DNA of 64,000 nt from Bisbaumannia salifodinae (GTDB lineage Bacteria > Pseudomonadota > Gammaproteobacteria > Pseudomonadales > Halomonadaceae). The notes beneath the pieces are model-generated. The model was not told where the DNA came from. It saw nothing but the letters and a program-made list of their open reading frames with translations, and did not search any database. The translations under genes and the position numbers were made by a program. Numbering within the stretch: position 1 is the stretch's first letter; every line of letters begins with the position of its first letter. This document shows positions 17,656-26,622 of this stretch, piece by piece. The DNA lies in assembly GCF_039522585.1 (NCBI RefSeq), contig NZ_BAAADR010000023.1. The stretch is one strand, 5' to 3'.

Positions 17656-18825
17656 TTAGGCGGACTCGGCGAAGAGTTCGCGGCCGATCAGCATACGGCG
17701 AATCTCGCTGGTGCCGGCACCGATCTCGTAGAGCTTGGCGTCACGCAGCAGCCGCCCGGTGGGGTATTCGTTGATATAGCCGTTGCCGCCGAGCAGCTGG
17801 ATGGCGTCCAGCGCCACCTGGGTGGCCTTCTCGGCGCAGTAGAGGATCACCCCGGCGGCGTCCTTGCGGGAGGTCTGGCCGCGGTCGCAGGCCGCCGCCA
17901 CCGCATAGAGGTAGGCGCGGCAGGCGTTGAGGGTGGTGTACATATCCGCCACCTTGCCCTGCACCAGCTGGAACTCGCCGATCGCCTGGCCGAACTGCTT
18001 CCGCTCATGCAGGTAGGGCACCACCACGTCGAGTGCCGCCTGCATGATGCCGATGGGGCCGGCGGCCAGCACGGTGCGCTCGAAGTCGAGGCCGCTCATC
18101 AGCACCCGCACGCCCTTGCCCACCTCGCCGAGGACGTTCTCCGCGGGAACCTCGCAGTCCTGGAACACCAGCTCGCAGGTGTTGGAGCCGCGCATGCCCA
18201 GCTTGTCGAGCTTCTGGGCGGTGGAGAAGCCGGGCATGCCCTTCTCGATGATAAAGGCGGTGATGCCCTTGGAGCCGGCGTCCGGGTCGGTCTTGGCGTA
18301 GACCACCAGCACATCGGCGTCGGGGCCGTTGGTGATCCACATCTTGTTGCCGTTGAGGATGTACTTGTCACCCTCCAGGCGGGCGCGCAGCTTCATGGAG
18401 ACCACGTCGGATCCGGCCCCCGGCTCGGACATGGCCAGCGCCCCCACGTGCTCGCCACTGATCAGCCTGGGCAGGTACTTGGCCTTCTGCTCGGCCGAGC
18501 CATTGAGCTTGAGCTGGTTGACGCAGAGGTTGGAGTGGGCGCCATAGGAGAGGCCCACCGAGGCGCTGGCCCGGGAGATCTCCTCCATGGCGATGCAGTG
18601 GGCCAGGTAGCCCATGCCGCTGCCGCCGTCCTCGTCCGGCACGGTGATGCCGAGCAGCCCCATGTCGCCGAACTTGCGCCACAGGTCGTTGGGGAAGGCA
18701 TTGTTCTCGTCGATCTCGGCGGCACGCGGGGCGATCTCGTCGCGGGCGAAGGCGTTGACCTGATCGCGCAGCATGTTCAGTTCGTCGTCGAGGCCGAAGT
18801 CGAGGGGCTGGAAGGGCGTATGCAT
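17656..18825 (-). CDS. liuA: isovaleryl-CoA dehydrogenase
   Basis: A 389-residue FAD-dependent acyl-CoA dehydrogenase that oxidises isovaleryl-CoA to 3-methylcrotonyl-CoA, passing electrons to ETF. The family signatures AMSEPGAGSDVVSMKLRA and QLLGGNGYINEYPTGRLLRDAKLYEIGAGTSEIRR are present. The start ATG 18825 gives MHTPFQPLDFGLDDEL, aligning with known liuA products. It is the first gene of the minus-strand liu operon and lies about 65 bases from a LiuR-type palindrome. Confidence 0.93.
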   Translation of the reverse strand: MHTPFQPLDFGLDDELNMLRDQVNAFARDEIAPRAAEIDENNAFPNDLWRKFGDMGLLGITVPDEDGGSGMGYLAHCIAMEEISRASASVGLSYGAHSNLCVNQLKLNGSAEQKAKYLPRLISGEHVGALAMSEPGAGSDVVSMKLRARLEGDKYILNGNKMWITNGPDADVLVVYAKTDPDAGSKGITAFIIEKGMPGFSTAQKLDKLGMRGSNTCELVFQDCEVPAENVLGEVGKGVRVLMSGLDFERTVLAAGPIGIMQAALDVVVPYLHERKQFGQAIGEFQLVQGKVADMYTTLNACRAYLYAVAAACDRGQTSRKDAAGVILYCAEKATQVALDAIQLLGGNGYINEYPTGRLLRDAKLYEIGAGTSEIRRMLIGRELFAESA

Positions 18826-18891
18826 GACGGGTCTCCGGGATCGAGTGGTCACAGCCAAAGGGGCGTTGGGATGGCTCTAGACTAGGCAAGG

Positions 18892-18907
18892 TTTACGTTA
18901 ACGTAAA
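18892..18907. promoter_or_regulatory. LiuR-type operator upstream of liuA
   Basis: TTTACGTTAACGTAAA is a perfect 16-bp palindrome 67-82 bases upstream of the liuA start. It matches the MerR-family LiuR site as I recall it from comparative studies of branched-chain amino acid catabolism. On the minus strand, TTGGCA lies just before it as a possible -35 element, the usual geometry for a MerR-type operator. No merR-type gene is in this window. Confidence 0.8.
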
Positions 18908-19006
18908 GTGCCAATCGGCTATACCAAGGTCGCAGGCGAGTCGCGCTGCGCCAACGCGGCCGGGTTGTCGTCTTGAGCTTAGCGGCTGGCCCCGGTGGGC
19001 CGCCAA

Positions 19007-19039
19007 GACGACAGGCGCCCCGCGGGGCGCCTGGTCGTC
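19007..19039. terminator. strong stem-loop downstream of sbtA
   Basis: AGGCGCCCC and GGGGCGCCT are separated by two bases, and the stem is extended by GACGAC/GTCGTC. It lies 25 bases after the sbtA stop codon on the minus strand, between sbtA and the liu promoter. No U-run is evident. Confidence 0.6.
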
Positions 19040-19063
19040 GGTAGGAGGGGAGCCCGGGTCGGA

Positions 19064-20014
19064 TCAGCCGCCCAGGGCGTGGACCAGTTGATAGTAGAGG
19101 GGGATGCCGACGATGACGTTGAGGGGAAAGGTGAAGCCCAGGGAGGCGAGCATCGCCAGGCCGATATTGGCGCGGGGGATGGCGGCGCGCATGGCCGCCG
19201 GGGCGGCGATATAGGAGGCGCTGGCGGCCAGGGCGGTGAGGATCAGCAGCGAGCCGCTGGGCAGCCCCAGGGCCAGGCCCACGGCGAGGCCACACAGGGC
19301 CAGCAGCGGCGGGGCGAGGAGGGCGAAGGCCAGCAGTCGCCAGTGACGCCAGGGAATGGGCCTCAGGGTCTCGGCGGCGGTCAGGCCCATCTCCAGCAGG
19401 AACAGCGCCAGTACCGCATGGAAGGCCCCGGTCAGCAGGTCGGTGACGTTGGACCCCTGGGCCGGGCCATACATGGCGCCGATCACCACGCCGCCGGCCA
19501 GCAGGATCACGCCGCGATTGGTCAGGGTCTCGTGCCACAGGCCGCTCATCGCCTCGCCGGGCTCGCGGCCCTTGTAGCGGCGATAGATGGCGATGGCCAC
19601 CATGATCGCCGGCAGCTCCATCATCACCAGATACAGGGTCACCTCGGCGCCGATGGGCAGGCCGCGGCCCTCGGCGAAGGCCAGCGCCACGGCGAAGGTG
19701 CCGGCACTGACCGAGCCGTAGTGGGCGGCCAGGCTGGCGCTATCGGCGGGGGCGAGGCGCACCAGGCGACGCAGCACCGGCATCAGCGCCAGCGGAATCA
19801 GGCCGCCGAGGGCCGCTACCGCCGCCAGCTCCGGCACCAGGGACCAGCCCAGGTTGCCGTAGAGGGCCATGCCTCCCTTGAGGCCGATGGTCAGCATCAG
19901 CAGCAGGCTCAGGGTGTCGTAGGCGGCCTTGGGGATGGTCAGGTCGGACTTCACCACGCCGGCCAGCAGGCCGAGCAGGAAGAACATCACCACGATATCG
20001 GGCATGGGCGGCAT
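19064..20014 (-). CDS. sbtA: SbtA-like sodium-dependent bicarbonate transporter
   Basis: A 316-residue inner-membrane protein of the SbtA family (PF05982, formerly DUF897) with about ten hydrophobic segments. Typical motifs are LLGLLAGVVKSDLTIPKAAYDTLSLLLMLTIGLKGG near the N-terminus and the symmetric GSVSAGTFAVALAF. SbtA proteins import bicarbonate with sodium in cyanobacteria. In heterotrophs the role is probably bicarbonate supply for anaplerosis, but this is inferred. It is divergent from a LysR regulator with an 18-bp palindrome between them. The start could also be the second Met nine bases in. Confidence 0.85.
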   Translation of the reverse strand: MPPMPDIVVMFFLLGLLAGVVKSDLTIPKAAYDTLSLLLMLTIGLKGGMALYGNLGWSLVPELAAVAALGGLIPLALMPVLRRLVRLAPADSASLAAHYGSVSAGTFAVALAFAEGRGLPIGAEVTLYLVMMELPAIMVAIAIYRRYKGREPGEAMSGLWHETLTNRGVILLAGGVVIGAMYGPAQGSNVTDLLTGAFHAVLALFLLEMGLTAAETLRPIPWRHWRLLAFALLAPPLLALCGLAVGLALGLPSGSLLILTALAASASYIAAPAAMRAAIPRANIGLAMLASLGFTFPLNVIVGIPLYYQLVHALGG

Positions 20015-20092
20015 CTCGTCTCACGAAGGGAAAACGCCGCGCATTGTGCTTAGGCCGGGGTATGGATACCAATTAAGAGTTGGATGATTCAT

Positions 20093-20110
20093 TATAGATA
20101 ATTATCTATA
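20093..20110. promoter_or_regulatory. LysR-type operator between sbtA and its regulator
   Basis: TATAGATAATTATCTATA is a perfect 18-bp AT-rich palindrome in the 118-base divergent gap, 23 bases before the LysR gene start. It has the T-N-A symmetry expected of an LTTR binding site and probably controls both genes. Confidence 0.7.
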
Positions 20111-20132
20111 GATACGCCGAACGAGGTGCGTC

Positions 20133-21101
20133 ATGAACAGTCGCCATCTGACCTTTCGCCTGTTGCAGGTCTATGCTGCGGTGGTCGGCGCCGGCTCGGT
20201 CAGCGAGGCGGCGCGGCGCCTGCACCTGACCCAGCCCACCGTCTCCCAGCAGCTCAAGCGGCTGGCCGAGACAGTGGGGGAGCCGCTGCTCGAGAGCCGC
20301 CAGGGGCGGCTCGCGCCCACCGAGGCCGGCGCCGAGCTCTACCGGGCCAGCCGCGAGGTGCTGGGCCGCTTCGATGACTTCGGCGACTACCTGGAGGCCC
20401 TGCGCGGCGGCGAGCGGGGGCGCTTCTCCATCGCCCTGGTCAATACCGCCCAGTACGTGCTGCCGCGGCTGCTCGGCCCCTATAGCCAGGCCTTTCCCGA
20501 GGTGGACGTGACCGTACATATCGGCAACCGCCGGCATATGCTGACCCGCTTCGAGCGCCAGGAGGACGACCTCTATGTGTTCAGCCATCCGCCCTCCCTG
20601 GCCCATGCCGTGGCGGGACGCTTCCTGCGCAACCCCCTGGTGGCGGTGGCGCCCCGGGACCATCCCCTGGCCGGGCGCGAGCGGGTGGCGATGAGCGAAT
20701 TGCTCGGCGAGCGCATGCTGCTGCGCGAGCCGGGCTCGGCCACCCGCATGCTCTTCGACAGCTGGCTCCAGGAGCAGGGCCTGACCCTGGGGCCGACCCT
20801 GCAGATGGCCAGCAACGAGGCGATTCGCGTCGGCGTGGCCTCCGGCATGGGGCTCGCCGTGCTCTCCGAGCATGTGCTGCCGTCGGAGCATCCCGACCTG
20901 GTGATCCTGCCGGTGGCGGGGCTGCCCCTGGAGAGTCACTGGCAATTTATCGTGCGCCGCGACCGCCGGCTCTCCCATGCGGCGCTGGGCTTTTTGCGCT
21001 TCGCCGAGGGGCACCTGGGCGAGTGTGTGGAGTCGCGCTTCTTGTGCAACGAGCTGGCGGGGCTGCTGGGACGCCTGGAGGTGGCGGACGCGGCGTCCTG
21101 A
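20133..21101 (+). CDS. LysR family transcriptional regulator (CbbR-like)
   Basis: A 322-residue LysR regulator. The winged helix-turn-helix is at residues 5-65 (LQVYAAVVGAGSVSEAARRLHLTQPTVSQQLKRLAE), and a two-lobed effector-binding domain follows. The segment VTVHIGNRRHMLTRFERQEDDLYVF and later ASNEAIRVGVASGMGLAVLSEHVL resemble CbbR-type regulators of carbon dioxide-related genes. Being divergent from sbtA, it is the likely regulator of bicarbonate uptake. The effector is unknown. Confidence 0.85.
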   Translation: MNSRHLTFRLLQVYAAVVGAGSVSEAARRLHLTQPTVSQQLKRLAETVGEPLLESRQGRLAPTEAGAELYRASREVLGRFDDFGDYLEALRGGERGRFSIALVNTAQYVLPRLLGPYSQAFPEVDVTVHIGNRRHMLTRFERQEDDLYVFSHPPSLAHAVAGRFLRNPLVAVAPRDHPLAGRERVAMSELLGERMLLREPGSATRMLFDSWLQEQGLTLGPTLQMASNEAIRVGVASGMGLAVLSEHVLPSEHPDLVILPVAGLPLESHWQFIVRRDRRLSHAALGFLRFAEGHLGECVESRFLCNELAGLLGRLEVADAAS

Positions 21102-21219
21102 GTGGCTTAGACCTTGGTCGAAGATTGGCGCCATGCAAGCTTGGTGACAGCTTGGTCCTCTAGAGTCACGGCTACCGGGCGACGACCCGGGACCATCTAA
21201 CAACGAGGATATACACGCC

Positions 21220-22218
21220 ATGTTCGATCGCTTCCTTCCCAAGCCCCTGATGGCCGGCGCCGCGGCGGCCATGCTGGCCTCCCTGGCGATGACCACCCCG
21301 GTGGCCGCCGGTGATTACCCGGATCGTCCCATCGACCTGGTGGTGGGCTTCGGCACCGGGGGCAGCGCCGATCGCATGACCCGGGCCGTCTCCACCTACC
21401 TGGCCGAGGAGCTCGGCGTGCCGGTGCGGGTCACCAACCGTCCCGGCGCCGGCACCCAGGTCTCGGCGAACTATATCCTGTCGCGTCTGGACGACGGCTA
21501 TACCGTCTACGCCTCCACCTTCGCTCCCTACCTGACCAACACCATCCTCACTGGAGGCGCCCAGTACGGCATCGAGGACTTCTCCTTTATCAACTTCCAG
21601 TGGTTCGACCTGGACCTGATCGCCGCCAACAAGGACAGCGGCTTCGAGGACCTGCCCTCGCTGCTGGAGGCGATCCGCGATAACCCCGGCGAGGTACGTG
21701 GCTCGGTGGTGCAGGGCTCCGCCGGCCACCTGATGGTGCGGCTGCTGCTGGAGGAGGCGGGCATCCCCCAGGAGAACCTCAACCTGGTGACCTACAACAG
21801 CGGCGGCGAGGCGCGTTCCGCGGTGGCCGGCGGCCAGGTGCACTTCACCTCCATCAGCGCCCAGGGCAGCGAGGGGATCCGCGAGTTCCTGACCCCGCTG
21901 GCCATCGTCAGCGACGAGCGCATCGACCAGTGGGATGCGCCGCCCATCAACGAGGCACTCGACCCCATGGATATCGAGGTGCCGGTGCTGCAGGGATCCA
22001 TGCGCGGCTTCGCGGTGACCGCCGAGACCGAGCGTCAGTATCCGGAGCGCTACGAGATCCTCTCCGAGGCGATCCAGAACACCCTGGCCCGCAAGGAGGT
22101 CCAGGAGCACCTCGAGGGCAATGACATCGGTGGCGTCTGGGTCGGCCCCGAGCGCTCCAACGAGCTGATGCGCACCAACTTCGAGGTCTTCGAGGCCTAC
22201 GCCGACCTGCTCAACTGA
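21220..22218 (+). CDS. tctC: tripartite tricarboxylate transporter substrate-binding protein
   Basis: A 332-residue periplasmic Bug/TctC-family binding protein. It has an N-terminal signal peptide (a hydrophobic stretch ending TTPVAAGDYPDRP) and the family start YPDRPIDLVVGFGTGGSADRMTR. It captures a carboxylate, perhaps citrate or a tricarballylate-type acid, for the TctBA membrane pair encoded downstream. AACGAGGA precedes the ATG. The stem-loop that follows may let it be made in excess over the membrane proteins. Confidence 0.88.
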   Translation: MFDRFLPKPLMAGAAAAMLASLAMTTPVAAGDYPDRPIDLVVGFGTGGSADRMTRAVSTYLAEELGVPVRVTNRPGAGTQVSANYILSRLDDGYTVYASTFAPYLTNTILTGGAQYGIEDFSFINFQWFDLDLIAANKDSGFEDLPSLLEAIRDNPGEVRGSVVQGSAGHLMVRLLLEEAGIPQENLNLVTYNSGGEARSAVAGGQVHFTSISAQGSEGIREFLTPLAIVSDERIDQWDAPPINEALDPMDIEVPVLQGSMRGFAVTAETERQYPERYEILSEAIQNTLARKEVQEHLEGNDIGGVWVGPERSNELMRTNFEVFEAYADLLN

Positions 22219-22234
22219 TCCTTCCCGCATGATG

Positions 22235-22260
22235 CGCCCCCGGCGAGTGGGCCGGGGGCG
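22235..22260 (+). terminator. intercistronic stem-loop between tctC and tctB
   Basis: CGCCCCCGGC and GCCGGGGGCG form a perfect ten-base-pair stem with a six-base loop in the 56-base gap between tctC and tctB. There is no U-run. It more likely stabilises the tctC part of the mRNA or partly attenuates the rest than fully terminates. Confidence 0.65.
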
Positions 22261-22274
22261 ATTGGAGTCCATCC

Positions 22275-22730
22275 ATGACCGCCAACAAACGCGACTATGG
22301 GGACCTCTTGGTCCTCATGGCTTTGGCCGGCTTTACCCTCTGGTATCTGCTGGATGCCATCCGGGTCTCCTCGGCCATACAGAACCTGCTGTTGATCCTG
22401 CCGCTCTCCCTAGTGGTGCTGGCCATCGTGGCTCTGGAGATGGGGATGCGCCTGAAGAAGGGCACCCTGCTGGTCCGCGAGGAGCGCGAGGGCGAGCCGC
22501 TGCACCGCACCCTGCCGGTGGTGGGGCTGTTCGCCGCCTATGTGCTGTCGCTGGAGACCCTGGGCTTCGACGTGGCCACGGTGCTCTTTATCGCCGCCTT
22601 CCTGGTGCTCAAGGGCGAGCGCCACTGGCCGCTGCTGGGGGGCTACAGCCTGGCCTTCGGCTTCGGCGTGGCCTTCTTCTTCGCGCAGATGCTGCCCTAT
22701 CCCATGCATATGCTGATCCTACCGGGCTAA
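22275..22730 (+). CDS. tctB: tripartite tricarboxylate transporter small membrane subunit
   Basis: A 151-residue TctB-family protein with four predicted hydrophobic helices (around residues 12-30, 37-57, 79-95 and 105-145). TctB is the poorly conserved small membrane subunit that pairs with TctA. Its place between tctC and tctA on the same strand fixes the assignment. A GGAG precedes the ATG. Confidence 0.82.
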   Translation: MTANKRDYGDLLVLMALAGFTLWYLLDAIRVSSAIQNLLLILPLSLVVLAIVALEMGMRLKKGTLLVREEREGEPLHRTLPVVGLFAAYVLSLETLGFDVATVLFIAAFLVLKGERHWPLLGGYSLAFGFGVAFFFAQMLPYPMHMLILPG

Positions 22731-22742
22731 GGGAGTCACACC

Positions 22743-24251
22743 ATGATCGATTTCGTCGCCGTCGAGCAGGGCCTGGCCCTGCTCTTCACGAGCTTTTCCC
22801 CCTGGATGGTGGTGGTGCCCGGCATCGTCATCGGGCTGATCTTCGGCGCCACCCCGGGGCTGCAGATCTCCATGGCCATGGCGATCTTCCTGCCGATGAC
22901 CCTGTACATGGATTTCGTCCAGGCGATGCTGTTCCTGACCGCCATCTTCACCGGGGGCTCCTTCGGTAGCGGCATCCCGGCGATCCTGATGAATATCCCC
23001 GGCACCTCCTCGGCCATCGCCACCGCCTTCGACGGCTACCCCATGGCGCGCCAGGGCAAGCACAACCAGGCCCTGGGGGTGGCCCTGGTGTCGTCGGTGC
23101 TCGGCACCCTGATGGGCTACGTCATTCTCTTCGTGATGATCCAGCCGCTCTCCCTGATGGTGCTCAAGCTGGGGCCCGCGGAGATGTTCGCGGTGATCCT
23201 GTGGGGCATGACGCTGATCGCCAGTCTCAAGGGCGAGCAGGTGCTCAAGGGCCTGATGGCCGGCTTCGTGGGGCTGTTGATCGGCACCATCGGCTTCAAC
23301 GAGCTGGGCATGGCGCGGGGCACCATGGGGCAGACCTACCTGCTCGACGGGGTGCCGGTGATTCCCGCCATGATGGGCATGTTCGCCGCCTCGGAGCTGT
23401 TCAAGCTGGCCAACAAGGGCTTTATCGTCGAGTCGAAAGCCTCCCGCAAGGTCAAGCTCGGGGAGATTTTCCAGGGCTTCAAGCTGGCCGTCCGCTACCC
23501 CTGGGTGATGATCCGCGGCGGCCTGATCGGGGTCTTCGTGGGGGCGGTGCCCGGGGTCGGTTCCTCGGTCTCCAACCTGCTCTCCTACGTGGAGACCCAG
23601 CGCCGCGACGAGGATCCGGCCTCCTTCGGCAAGGGCAACCCCAAGGGCGTGGTGGCCTCGGAGTCGGCCAACAGCACCTCGGAGGCGGGCTCCATGGCCA
23701 CCCTGCTGGCCCTGGGCATTCCCGGCGGCGGGGCCACGGCGGTGATGCTGGCGGCCTTCGCCATGCATAACATCACCGGCGGCCCGCAGTTTATCCGCCA
23801 GCAGACCGACGTGGTCTACGCCATCATCTTCGCCAACTTCGCCCAGGTGTTCCTGCTGCTGGTCATCGGCCTGCTGTTTATCCCGCTGCTGGCCAATATC
23901 ATCAAGGTGCCGATGCGCTACCTGATCCCCTCGGTGCTGGTGCTGGCGGTGATGGGCTCCTTCGGCCTCACCGGCAACATGACCGGGCCGGTGACGGTGC
24001 TGGTGTTCGCGGTGGTCGGCTGGATCTTCCGCCACTATGGCTATTCGGTGCCGGCGGCGGTGATCGGCATGCTGCTGGGGGCCATGGCGGAGAAATCCCT
24101 GCTGCACTCCTACCAGATCAGCGGCGGCGACCTGGCCTATGTGCTGGAGCGCCCGGTGACCCTGCTGATCCTGGCGCTACTGCTGGTGTCGCTGTTCGGC
24201 AAGCGCTTGCTGGGCCTGGTCCGGGGGCGCAAGACGGCCGCCGGCGCCTGA
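22743..24251 (+). CDS. tctA: tripartite tricarboxylate transporter large membrane subunit
   Basis: A 502-residue TctA-family permease with about 11-12 membrane helices. The family signature GATPGLQISMAMAIFLPMTLYMD is near the N-terminus. A second repeat of the same fold, GAVPGVGSSVSNLLSYVETQR and later ALGIPGGGATAVMLAAF, is in the middle. It forms the sodium- or proton-coupled channel for the TctC substrate. It begins 12 bases after tctB and ends 3 bases before the AbrB-type gene. Confidence 0.92.
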   Translation: MIDFVAVEQGLALLFTSFSPWMVVVPGIVIGLIFGATPGLQISMAMAIFLPMTLYMDFVQAMLFLTAIFTGGSFGSGIPAILMNIPGTSSAIATAFDGYPMARQGKHNQALGVALVSSVLGTLMGYVILFVMIQPLSLMVLKLGPAEMFAVILWGMTLIASLKGEQVLKGLMAGFVGLLIGTIGFNELGMARGTMGQTYLLDGVPVIPAMMGMFAASELFKLANKGFIVESKASRKVKLGEIFQGFKLAVRYPWVMIRGGLIGVFVGAVPGVGSSVSNLLSYVETQRRDEDPASFGKGNPKGVVASESANSTSEAGSMATLLALGIPGGGATAVMLAAFAMHNITGGPQFIRQQTDVVYAIIFANFAQVFLLLVIGLLFIPLLANIIKVPMRYLIPSVLVLAVMGSFGLTGNMTGPVTVLVFAVVGWIFRHYGYSVPAAVIGMLLGAMAEKSLLHSYQISGGDLAYVLERPVTLLILALLLVSLFGKRLLGLVRGRKTAAGA

Positions 24252-24254
24252 ACC

Positions 24255-25280
24255 ATGTTCAAGCGCAGCCTGCTGACCCTGCTGATCGGCGGCCTGGGGG
24301 GCGGCCTGGCCACCCTGGCCGCCTTGCCCCTGGCCTGGATGCTGGGGCCGCTGTTCCTGGTGCTGGCGGCCTCCCTGGCCGGGGCGAAGGCGGGCATCGA
24401 CCCGCGCCTGCATCGTGGCGCCATCGCCATGCTCGGCCTGTTTATCGGCAACCGCATTGACCTGGGCGAGCTGTCGCACCTGCTGGAGTGGTACCCCAGC
24501 GTGCTGGCCATGCTCGGCTATATGGGGCTGATGCTGCTGGGCGGGCGCTGGCTCTTCGCGCTGAGCGGCATGAGCCGGCTCAGTGCGCTGTTCTGCGCCT
24601 TTCCGGGCAGCATGAACGGCGCCGTCATCCTCGCCGACCGCCTCGGCGCCGACGTGCGCTGGATCGCCATCACCCATGCCATCCGCCTGGTGATGGTGGT
24701 GGCCTCCGCCGCCTTGCTGGCCAGCCACCTCGCCGGCGGGGTGGTCCTGGGGGAGGGCAACGGCCTCCACTGGGGGGATCTCTACCTGCTGGCGCTGGCC
24801 CCGGCCTGCGCCTGGCTGGGTCGGCTGCTGCGTCTGCCGATCCCCGAGTTCCTGGGGCCCATCGCCGTGGGCGCGGCCATGGCCAGCCTCGGCCATGGGA
24901 TTGTGTTGCCGGATCTGCTGCTGATCCTGACCTTCCTGGTCCTGGGCAGCTCGGTGGGCTCGCGTTTCTCGGGCACCGGCTGGTCGCGGCTGCTGCGGGT
25001 GGGGCGCTACGGCCTGGCGTTCGGCGCCTATGCGGTGGTGATGGCCCTGATTACCGCCTGGGGGGTGTCGAGCCTGACGGACTTGCCCTTCGCGGCGGTG
25101 CTGCTGGCGCTGCTGCCCGGCGGCGTCGGCGAGATGGCGGTGATCGCCGTGGCGCTGGAGATCGATCCGGTCTATGTGGTCTCCCACCATGTGCTGCGCC
25201 TGCTGCTCTTGATCCTGCTTACCCCGCCGCTGATCGCCCTGGCGCGCCGGCGTCGTGCCGCGGCGCAAAGACGACGCTGA
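24255..25280 (+). CDS. AbrB family integral membrane protein (PF05145)
   Basis: A 341-residue membrane protein of the family often labelled AbrB or ammonia monooxygenase-like. It has two internal repeats of several helices, each with a GWMLGPL-type motif (here LAWMLGPLFLV) and LPGGVGEMAVIAVALEID. It has no DNA-binding domain, so the name regulator used in some databases is misleading. It begins 3 bases after tctA, so it belongs to the tct operon and may assist or share the substrate. Its last 62 bases overlap the end of the convergent tctE gene. Confidence 0.8.
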   Translation: MFKRSLLTLLIGGLGGGLATLAALPLAWMLGPLFLVLAASLAGAKAGIDPRLHRGAIAMLGLFIGNRIDLGELSHLLEWYPSVLAMLGYMGLMLLGGRWLFALSGMSRLSALFCAFPGSMNGAVILADRLGADVRWIAITHAIRLVMVVASAALLASHLAGGVVLGEGNGLHWGDLYLLALAPACAWLGRLLRLPIPEFLGPIAVGAAMASLGHGIVLPDLLLILTFLVLGSSVGSRFSGTGWSRLLRVGRYGLAFGAYAVVMALITAWGVSSLTDLPFAAVLLALLPGGVGEMAVIAVALEIDPVYVVSHHVLRLLLLILLTPPLIALARRRRAAAQRRR

Positions 25281-26622
25281 CGGTCAGTCCCTGGCCCGGG
25301 AGACTCGTGAAGTCGAGGCGGGCGCCGTGGGCGCGGGCCACCTCGTCGACGATGGCCAGGCCCAGGCCGCTGCCCGGGGTCGCCGGGCTGGCCCGATAGA
25401 AGCGCTCGGTGAGCCGGGCCAGGTCGTTGGCGGCCACCCCCACCCCGTCGTCGGCGACGCTCAGTGCCGGCGCCCCCTCCCGCTGGAAGACCCGCACCCG
25501 GATGGGGCCCCGATAGGGGGCCTCGCCGCCGGCGTGCTGGCTGGCATTCTCGATCAGGTTCTGCACCAGCCAGCGCAGCCGCACCGGATCGCCGAGCACC
25601 TCGCCGGCCTGCTGCTCGATAAACTCCAGCTCCTGCCCGCGCTGGTAGATGCGCGCGGCCGCCTCGGCGCAGGCCTCACGGCACACCTCGCCGAGGGCCA
25701 CCGGCACCAGGGCCCGGGTGTCCACCAGCTCGTGGCGGGTCTTGGCCAGGGTCAGCAACTGCTGCACCGTGTAGCCGGCCTGCTCGGCGATACGCTCGAT
25801 CTCCTCCAGGGGGCGGCGCAGGGTGGGGTCCGCGCAGCGCCGCGCGGTGACCTCCGCCAGGGCGCGGATCTCCGAGACCGGGGTGCGCAGCTGGTGGGAG
25901 ACATCGGCATTGAACTGCTGGGTATTGCGGATGCTCTGGCGCATCCGCGCCATCAGGCCGTTGATGCTGGCCACCAGGGTGGTGACCTCCCGCGGCACCC
26001 GGGTCTCGATGGGCTCCAGGTCATTGGGGGAGCGCTGGCGCAGGCCGCGGCTGACGGCGCGCAGCGGTGCCAGGCCCTGGTGGATCGCCAGCAGGGCGAT
26101 GGTCACGGCGAGCAGGCCGCCCACGGCGGTCAGTCCCGAGAGGGTCAGCAGGAAGTCGTTGATCAGGCTGTCGCGGGCCTCGGTGGATTCGGCCACGATC
26201 ACCTCGATGTGGCCACTCCGGGTGGCGCGGACCACCGGGAAGCTGGTGGCCACGGCGCGCAGTTCGTTGCCGGCATAGTCGGTATCGTAGAAGGCCGGCG
26301 TGGCGGCATCCGAGGGAGGGCCCTCCAGGCCCTCGAAGCCGGCCAGCATATGGCCGGCATCGTCGCGGATGCGATAGAAGATCTTGCCCTCGCCGCGGCT
26401 GCCCAAGGTGCTGATGCTGAAGTAGTGCATATTGATGCGCAGCTCGCCATCCACCGAGTGGATGCGCCGCTCCACCCGCTCGGCGGCATTGAGCAGCATG
26501 GCATCGAAGGTCTCGTTGATCTGGCGGGAGAGCACCACCTGACTGGAGACCAGGGTGAGGATGCCCACCAGGCTGAAGGGCAGGCCGATCCACAGCAGCA
26601 GGCGGGCGCGAATCGAGCTCAT
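25219..26622 (-). CDS. tctE: sensor histidine kinase of a TctDE-type two-component system
   Basis: A 467-residue membrane histidine kinase. An N-terminal transmembrane helix, a periplasmic sensing part and a second helix near residues 160-180 lead to a HAMP-like linker. The H-box FNADVSHQLRTPVSEIRALAEV, N-box LVQNLIENASQHAG and G-box GSGLGLAIVDEVAR are intact. It phosphorylates the response regulator encoded just upstream, whose stop overlaps its start by 4 bases. Its place against tctCBA suggests that it senses the carboxylate that TctC binds. Confidence 0.88.
   Translation of the reverse strand: MSSIRARLLLWIGLPFSLVGILTLVSSQVVLSRQINETFDAMLLNAAERVERRIHSVDGELRINMHYFSISTLGSRGEGKIFYRIRDDAGHMLAGFEGLEGPPSDAATPAFYDTDYAGNELRAVATSFPVVRATRSGHIEVIVAESTEARDSLINDFLLTLSGLTAVGGLLAVTIALLAIHQGLAPLRAVSRGLRQRSPNDLEPIETRVPREVTTLVASINGLMARMRQSIRNTQQFNADVSHQLRTPVSEIRALAEVTARRCADPTLRRPLEEIERIAEQAGYTVQQLLTLAKTRHELVDTRALVPVALGEVCREACAEAAARIYQRGQELEFIEQQAGEVLGDPVRLRWLVQNLIENASQHAGGEAPYRGPIRVRVFQREGAPALSVADDGVGVAANDLARLTERFYRASPATPGSGLGLAIVDEVARAHGARLDFTSLPGQGLTVSVVFAPRHDAGAPGRSAAG

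Noticed and set aside
15993..17774. 593-codon plus-strand open frame opposite liuB
   Set aside because: It is the antisense of a well-conserved carboxyltransferase gene and has no recognisable family.
24488..25399. 303-codon second frame over the AbrB-type gene
   Set aside because: It is an out-of-frame reading of the membrane protein gene, Pro/Arg/Gly-rich and without motifs.
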